9,833 nucleotides of DNA from an uncultured Clostridia bacterium (GTDB taxonomy: Bacteria; Bacillota; Clostridia; UMGS1883). The stretch is from the NCBI GenBank assembly GCA_947630525.1, contig CANRHW010000045.1, positions 1 to 9,833 of the forward strand, read 5' to 3'. Below the pieces are notes generated by a model. That model saw only the letters and a list, made by a program, of their open reading frames with translations, was not told where the DNA came from and ran no database searches. The position numbers and the translations under genes are program-made. Every line of letters starts with the position of its first letter. Position 1 is the first letter of the stretch. Below are positions 7,594 to 9,833 of the stretch, one piece after another.

Positions 7594-7615
7594 CGACAAG
7601 CTTTAATTTAATAAC

Positions 7616-7657
7616 AGACAGTTCGTGACCATCCTGTCTATAAACAAAACTACGGAA
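7616..7657 (+). promoter_or_regulatory. preQ1-I riboswitch aptamer upstream of queT
   Basis: The layout matches the compact preQ1-I aptamer. A 6-bp stem P1 pairs AGACAG (7616-7621) with CTGTCT (7634-7639) around a 12-nt loop that starts UUCG and ends in the family's ACC..CC pattern. An A-rich tail (7640-7649) follows, then CTACGG. The pseudoknot P2 can form from C7624-G7654, G7625-C7653, U7626-A7652 and G7627-C7650, leaving U7651 bulged. The B. subtilis and T. tengcongensis preQ1-I aptamers share this order: stem, UUC-type loop, A-rich strand, short pseudoknot. Its place before a queuosine-precursor transporter gene and a terminator strongly supports the call. Ligand binding is expected to favour the terminator and lower queT expression. 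I see no strong promoter just upstream, so transcripts may come from mntP. Confidence 0.85.
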
Positions 7658-7658
7658 C

Positions 7659-7684
7659 AAACCGGGGCAATAACGCTTCGGTTT
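7659..7684 (+). other. 10-bp hairpin between riboswitch aptamer and terminator
   Basis: AAACCGGGGC (7659-7668) pairs with GCTTCGGTTT (7675-7684) around the 6-nt loop AATAAC, with two G-U pairs. It begins right after the pseudoknot strand and ends two bases before the terminator stem, so it overlaps neither fully. It could be part of the expression platform (a fold competing with the pseudoknot or terminator), or a spacer. Most preQ1-I switches are shorter and have no such extra helix. An obvious antiterminator pairing is not visible to me; CGGGG at 7663-7667 with CCCCG at 7699-7703 is one weak candidate. Confidence 0.6.
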
Positions 7685-7686
7685 AA

Positions 7687-7714
7687 GGCGGGGTCACACC
7701 CCGCCGATTTTTTT
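7687..7714 (+). terminator. Intrinsic terminator in the queT leader (riboswitch expression platform)
   Basis: A perfect 8-bp stem, GGCGGGGT (7687-7694) with ACCCCGCC (7698-7705), has a CAC loop and is followed by GA and seven T residues (7708-7714). It lies 24 nt before the queT ATG and just ahead of its AGGAGG site, so it acts as an attenuator rather than a gene-end terminator. It is the expected output element of the preQ1 aptamer upstream. It would also separate mntP transcripts from queT when ligand is present. Confidence 0.9.
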
Positions 7715-7738
7715 ATTAGTATTAGGAGGAGTTTTACA

Positions 7739-8236
7739 ATGGAAAAGAAAATGGCTACAAGGTACATGGTACAGGGCGCGATGATCGCCGCGGTCTACGT
7801 GGCGCTGACCAAGCTGTTCGAGCCTATCAGCTTTGGCGTTGAAAACGCCATACAGTGCCGCGTCAGCGAGCTTTTGACGATTTTGCCGGTGTTCACCCCC
7901 GCGGCGGTACCGGGACTGTTCATAGGCTGCCTGCTTGGAAATCTGCTGGGCGGCGGCAGCGTGATTGACATAATTTTAGGCTCGCTTACCACCCTGCTGG
8001 CGGCCTTCCTCACGTACAAGCTCAGGAGCAGACGCCTTATTGCCGTGCTGCCGCCGATTGTCCTCAACGGCCTCATAGTGGGCGGCTATCTGCCGGCGGT
8101 CTATGGCATAAATATGCCCGTGTGGCTGTCGATGGTCTGCGTTGCGGCGGGTCAGGTCATATCCTGCGGCGTAGGGGGCCTGCTGCTGGCCAAGGCGTTG
8201 GACAAGACGCCGATATTTAATACTAATACCAATTAA
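7739..8236 (+). CDS. queT: QueT-family transporter, predicted queuosine precursor uptake
   Basis: 165 residues, hydrophobic with about five or six membrane segments. The conserved QueT region Ile-Gln-Cys-Arg-Val-Ser-Glu-Leu-Leu-Thr-Ile-Leu-Pro is at 38-50. A Gly-rich turn with Gly-Cys-Leu-Leu-Gly-Asn-Leu-Leu-Gly-Gly-Gly follows at 63-73, and Asn-Gly-Leu-Ile-Val-Gly is near 110-115. QueT proteins are thought to be substrate-binding (S) components of ECF-type vitamin transporters that bring in preQ1 or related bases for tRNA queuosine synthesis. The shared energising module is usually encoded elsewhere, as seems true here. The ATG at 7739 is chosen because a strong AGGAGG precedes it. An open frame runs upstream to 7625, but that part is the riboswitch and terminator. 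Regulation by preQ1 is predicted. A rhodanese gene converges 21 nt downstream. Confidence 0.88.
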   Translation: MEKKMATRYMVQGAMIAAVYVALTKLFEPISFGVENAIQCRVSELLTILPVFTPAAVPGLFIGCLLGNLLGGGSVIDIILGSLTTLLAAFLTYKLRSRRLIAVLPPIVLNGLIVGGYLPAVYGINMPVWLSMVCVAAGQVISCGVGGLLLAKALDKTPIFNTNTN

Positions 8237-8257
8237 AAGCGCCCGGACAGGGACAGT

Positions 8258-8566
8258 TCACTCCCAGGTGACTACCCCGTATTCCCAATATACAAGGCCG
8301 CCGATGTCGAGTACGTTTTTGTAGCCTGCGGAATTCAGATATTCCGCCGCGGCGCGGCTGCTTTTGCCGCTGCGGCAGCAGACGAGGATGAGCTGTTCCC
8401 TGTCGGGCAGCTCATCCAGTCTTTTTTCGAGGTCGTCCACAGGTATGCAAACGGCGTTTTCTATGTGGCCCTGCACAAATTCCTCCTCTGTCCGGACGTC
8501 AAGGATTGTGCATGGCCGGCTGTCAATTATGCTTTTCGCGGTTTTTTGATCTATTTTTTTGTACAT
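8258..8566 (-). CDS. Single-domain rhodanese-like sulfurtransferase
   Basis: 102 residues forming one rhodanese domain. It shows the CH2A-type Leu-Asp-Val-Arg-Thr-Glu-Glu-Glu-Phe near 22-30, then Gly-His-Ile...Ala...Ile-Pro at 33-42, and the active-site loop Cys64-Arg-Ser-Gly-Lys-Ser-Ser with Cys64 as the expected persulfide-carrying residue. It ends in the usual Gly-Gly-Leu-x-x-Trp segment. Such proteins move sulfane sulfur from thiosulfate or persulfides to acceptors in the cytoplasm; the physiological partner is unknown. The frame is open to 8614, but the ATG at 8566 is chosen because a GGTGAT site (8571-8576) precedes it and the promoter -10 box lies at 8583-8588. A start at 8614 would lie upstream of that promoter. 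It is monocistronic and converges on queT with 21 nt between stops. No clear shared terminator is visible in that gap. Confidence 0.88.
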   Translation of the reverse strand: MYKKIDQKTAKSIIDSRPCTILDVRTEEEFVQGHIENAVCIPVDDLEKRLDELPDREQLILVCCRSGKSSRAAAEYLNSAGYKNVLDIGGLVYWEYGVVTWE

Positions 8567-8582
8567 ATATATCACCGATTTG

Positions 8583-8611
8583 ATTTTATCACATACCGCA
8601 AAAAAATTCAA
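8583..8611 (-). promoter_or_regulatory. Promoter of the rhodanese gene
   Basis: On the minus strand, TTGAAT (8606-8611), a 17-nt spacer and TAAAAT (8583-8588) with an upstream TG giving an extended -10. It is placed 16 nt before the chosen ATG, so the leader is very short. It lies back to back with the tRNA promoter. Confidence 0.7.
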
Positions 8612-8630
8612 CAAAAATTGAAAAAAGGTC

Positions 8631-8659
8631 TTGCAATTTAAGCAAAGGTATGCTATAAT
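8631..8659 (+). promoter_or_regulatory. Promoter of tRNA-Leu
   Basis: TTGCAA (8631-8636), a 17-nt spacer and a perfect TATAAT (8654-8659), preceded by TG one base earlier (extended -10). Transcription should start near 8666, only about 6 nt before the mature tRNA 5' end at 8672, typical of bacterial tRNA genes. Confidence 0.88.
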
Positions 8660-8671
8660 AACAAAGTACCT

Positions 8672-8758
8672 GCGGATATGGCGGAATTGGCAGACGCGTA
8701 CGGTTCAGGTCCGTATGAGAGCAATTTCATGCAGGTTCAAGTCCTGTTATCCGCACCA
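8672..8758 (+). tRNA. tRNA-Leu (anticodon CAG)
   Basis: An 87-nt class II tRNA with encoded CCA. The acceptor stem is GCGGATA (8672-8678) with TATCCGC (8748-8754), discriminator A8755, then CCA at 8756-8758. The D-arm carries the GGCAGAC pattern. The anticodon stem TACGG (8699-8703) pairs with CCGTA (8711-8715), and the loop gives anticodon CAG at 8706-8708, which reads CUG. A long variable arm (about 8716-8730) marks tRNA-Leu. The T-arm is GCAGG-TTCAAGT-CCTGT with one G-U closing pair. A73 and the long arm agree with leucine identity. It has its own promoter and terminator, so it is a single-gene unit. Confidence 0.97.
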
Positions 8759-8773
8759 GCAGCGTGACGCTGC
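8759..8773 (+). other. Small hairpin directly after the tRNA CCA
   Basis: GCAGCG (8759-8764) and CGCTGC (8768-8773) form a perfect 6-bp stem with the loop TGA, starting at the base after the encoded CCA. It could guide 3' processing of the tRNA precursor by blocking or positioning nucleases. The true terminator follows five bases later. Confidence 0.55.
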
Positions 8774-8813
8774 ACCCAAATCGCGCTCCATACTTTGGGG
8801 CGTGATTTTTTGT
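8767..8813 (+). repeat. 47-nt direct repeat, copy 1
   Basis: This 47-nt block matches 9049-9095 at 41 of 47 positions without gaps. Several of the six differences fall in the stem and keep the pairing (C-G in one copy, U-G in the other), so both copies fold into the same terminator. The copies are 282 nt apart and bound the stem-loop-rich spacer. Confidence 0.85.
8778..8811 (+). terminator. Intrinsic terminator of tRNA-Leu (copy 1 of a repeated terminator)
   Basis: AAATCGCGCTCC (8778-8789) pairs over all 12 positions with GGGGCGTGATTT (8797-8808), allowing two G-U pairs, around a 7-nt loop. The T-run ends at 8811. It ends the tRNA transcript. A near copy is at 9060-9093. Confidence 0.85.
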
Positions 8814-8860
8814 TTAAGGCCCGCGTTGCGGCGTAAATCCTGTAAGACTACTCGCACCAC

Positions 8861-8897
8861 GTCGTCGCAAGCGTCGTTTCGCTTGCGACGACTTTTT
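8861..8897 (+). repeat. 13-bp perfect inverted repeat with T-run
   Basis: GTCGTCGCAAGCG (8861-8873) and CGCTTGCGACGAC (8880-8892) are perfectly complementary around the loop TCGTTT, followed by five T residues. It has the form of an intrinsic terminator, but no gene ends before it except the tRNA, which already has one. The T-run starts a second, weaker hairpin (TTTTGTG with CGCAAAA, 8894-8910). Confidence 0.8.
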
Positions 8898-8946
8898 GTG
8901 CTTCGCAAAAAAGCCGCCGTTGGCTCACTCCGCTGCTCCTCCTTTT

Positions 8947-8973
8947 CCCCACAAAGCCTACGGCTTTGCGGGG
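8947..8973 (+). repeat. 12-bp inverted repeat, then a GGGGCCCC palindrome
   Basis: CCCCACAAAGCC (8947-8958) pairs with GGCTTTGCGGGG (8962-8973) with one A-C mismatch around the loop TAC. The 3' arm overlaps a perfect 10-bp palindrome, CGGGGCCCCG (8969-8978), so alternative folds are possible. A further small hairpin (CCTTTT with AAAAGG, 8988-9006) follows. The whole stretch 8812-9048 has no credible coding sequence. Confidence 0.7.
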
Positions 8974-9048
8974 CCCCGAGTAAGACGCCTTTTCTTTCAA
9001 AAAAGGTCATCGCACGAGAGCTTGCCACCAACCTTTTGCGAGTCAAAA

Positions 9049-9095
9049 ACGCCGCACCCAAATCGCGCCCCTTACTTCGGGGTGTGTTTTTTTGT
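9049..9095 (+). repeat. 47-nt direct repeat, copy 2
   Basis: This is the second copy of the terminator-bearing block at 8767-8813 (41 of 47 identical). It marks the right edge of the stem-loop region. Unlike copy 1 it does not follow a gene I can see, so it may come from duplication of a tRNA 3' flank or belong to a dispersed repeat family. Confidence 0.85.
9060..9093 (+). terminator. Terminator-like hairpin, copy 2
   Basis: AAATCGCGCCCC (9060-9071) pairs with GGGGTGTGTTTT (9079-9090) with one T-T mismatch and two G-U pairs. The loop is TTACTTC and the T-run continues to 9093. It should work as an intrinsic terminator on the plus strand and may shield the XRE gene downstream from readthrough. 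Confidence 0.75.
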
Positions 9096-9188
9096 GGGCT
9101 CGGCGGAGGTTTATGAATATACAACGCCGTCAACGGTCGTCTGCCGGCCCCTCTCGTTTTACGAGAATAACTTTCTCTGAACGTGGTA

Positions 9189-9217
9189 TTTACTTTGAAT
9201 TTAGTTTCTGATATAAT
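9189..9217 (+). promoter_or_regulatory. Promoter of the XRE regulator gene
   Basis: TTTACT (9189-9194, four of six matches to TTGACA), a 17-nt spacer and a perfect TATAAT (9212-9217) with an extended TG-A just before it. The start is expected near 9224, and a purine-rich AGAGGGGG ribosome site follows at 9228-9235 before the ATG at 9243. Confidence 0.75.
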
Positions 9218-9242
9218 GATTTTAAAGAGAGGGGGAACAATT

Positions 9243-9833
9243 ATGAATCTCAGCTTTGGAGCCAACCTAAAAAAGCTCCGCCATGAGCGGGATCTAACTC
9301 AAGACGAGCTTGCGGAAGCTTTGGGAATATCTACCCAGTCAATAAGCCGCTACGAGACAAATTCCGCCTATCCCGACATTGAAATGCTGCCGGTTATCGC
9401 GGCGTATTTCGGCGTGACCGTCGATTCTCTCTTGGGTGTTTCGCCGGAAGCGCGAGAAAAGCTCCGCGGGGAGTATGAGACCCGCTTTCATGCGGCAAAG
9501 GGAGCGGAGGCCAAACTCGAGGTTTTAAACAAGTGGCGCACGGAATTCCCCGACGACTGGGAGGCTGTCTGCGACACTATCGCCGCTATTGGTGAATTGT
9601 CGACCGGCAAACGTGACCTTAACGTCTTGCGAAGCATCACAAAAAGCGCATTAAAACGCTGCGCAGATACTTACTGGCACGATCGGCTGATCTTCGCATA
9701 CCTTAACGCGGAAACCGACGAGCGGACCGCGCTCGGCTTTATCCGCGAGTACGGCTTACACCGGCCGCGACGAAAAGAAAACGCGCGCCCTGTGCCAGCA
9801 GCATCATCAAGTCGCCGTGAGCGGAGTGATAGA
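9243..9833 (+). CDS. XRE-family helix-turn-helix regulator, partial and probably frameshifted near 9753
   Basis: The gene starts at ATG 9243 behind a purine-rich Shine-Dalgarno site and runs off the window. Residues 4-60 form a Cro/CI-type HTH: Asn-Leu-Lys-Lys-Leu-Arg near 8-13, Leu-Thr-Gln-Asp-Glu-Leu-Ala near 18-24, recognition-helix Thr-Gln-Ser-Ile-Ser-Arg-Tyr-Glu near 31-38, then Pro-Asp-Ile-Glu-Met-Leu. It should bind DNA. The remaining region (to about residue 170) is helical with Trp and charged residues, as in many Clostridia XRE proteins with a C-terminal sensing or oligomerisation domain of unknown ligand. From about 9753 the frame becomes Arg/Pro/Ser-rich with poor third-position GC. 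The frame one base later (from 9754) instead reads Ala-Tyr-Thr-Gly-Arg-Asp-Glu-Lys-Lys with strong G/C-ending codons. This suggests a single-base insertion, so the gene may be a pseudogene or carry a sequencing error. Confidence 0.8.
   Translation, partial: MNLSFGANLKKLRHERDLTQDELAEALGISTQSISRYETNSAYPDIEMLPVIAAYFGVTVDSLLGVSPEAREKLRGEYETRFHAAKGAEAKLEVLNKWRTEFPDDWEAVCDTIAAIGELSTGKRDLNVLRSITKSALKRCADTYWHDRLIFAYLNAETDERTALGFIREYGLHRPRRKENARPVPAASSSRRERSDR

Noticed and set aside
7625..7738. N-terminal extension of queT from an upstream start
   Set aside because: This segment is the riboswitch, hairpin and terminator. The strong AGGAGG and the ATG at 7739 mark the real start.
8631..9116. Open frame on the plus strand through the tRNA and stem-loop region (161 codons)
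   Set aside because: It begins in the tRNA promoter and crosses the tRNA and its terminator. The product is a compositionally odd Arg/Ser-rich sequence drawn from repeats.
9113..9211. 32-codon open frame behind a GGAGG
   Set aside because: The Shine-Dalgarno spacing is only 3 nt, it lies between a terminator and the XRE promoter with no promoter of its own, and it ends inside that promoter.
8747..9265. Open frame on the minus strand across the stem-loop region (172 codons)
   Set aside because: It covers the hairpins and both terminator copies, with no ribosome site or promoter, and its sequence is repeat-derived.
1..9833. CRISPR array, prophage, insertion sequence or toxin-antitoxin system
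   Set aside because: No regularly spaced repeats, transposase, integrase or paired small toxin genes were seen. The only repeats are the stem-loops and the 47-nt pair near the tRNA.

Overview
The window looks like an ordinary chromosomal stretch from a moderately GC-rich member of the Clostridia, probably Oscillospiraceae (Ruminococcaceae)-like. The basis is inference: Gram-positive style Shine-Dalgarno sites and sigma-A promoters, G/C-ending codons, a galT-galK pair of Firmicutes type, a QueT transporter behind a preQ1 riboswitch, and an intergenic stem-loop mosaic of a kind I associate with gut Clostridia. No rRNA or marker is present to fix the genus.

Left part (78-5595, minus strand): five tightly packed genes read galT, galK, lepA, hemW, recX. 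One clear sigma-A promoter lies upstream of galT. Stop and start codons abut or overlap at galT/galK (adjacent), lepA/hemW (8 nt overlap) and hemW/recX (1 nt overlap). Only the 58 nt galK-lepA gap breaks the chain, and it holds a strong hairpin directly before the lepA ribosome binding site. The genes join two steps of galactose catabolism (Leloir pathway) to a ribosome-associated GTPase, a haem chaperone-like radical-SAM protein and a RecA modulator.

Middle part (5688-8236, plus strand): tyrS is transcribed divergently from galT from its own consensus promoter. mntP (Mn efflux) follows 9 nt later with a TTG start. The next gene, queT (queuosine-precursor uptake), is preceded by a preQ1-I type riboswitch aptamer, a 10-bp hairpin and a strong intrinsic terminator.

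Right part (8258-9833): a small rhodanese-domain gene (minus) and tRNA-Leu(CAG) (plus) are transcribed back to back from two close promoters. Behind the tRNA lies about 330 nt of non-coding DNA packed with stem-loops and bounded by two copies of the same 47-nt terminator. An XRE-family regulator gene with its own promoter then runs off the window edge and appears frameshifted near 9753.

I found no mobile-element gene, CRISPR array, defence system or clearly new multi-gene system. The points most worth a second look are the riboswitch region, the duplicated-terminator/stem-loop mosaic, the frameshift in the last gene, and the joining of gal genes to lepA-hemW-recX.
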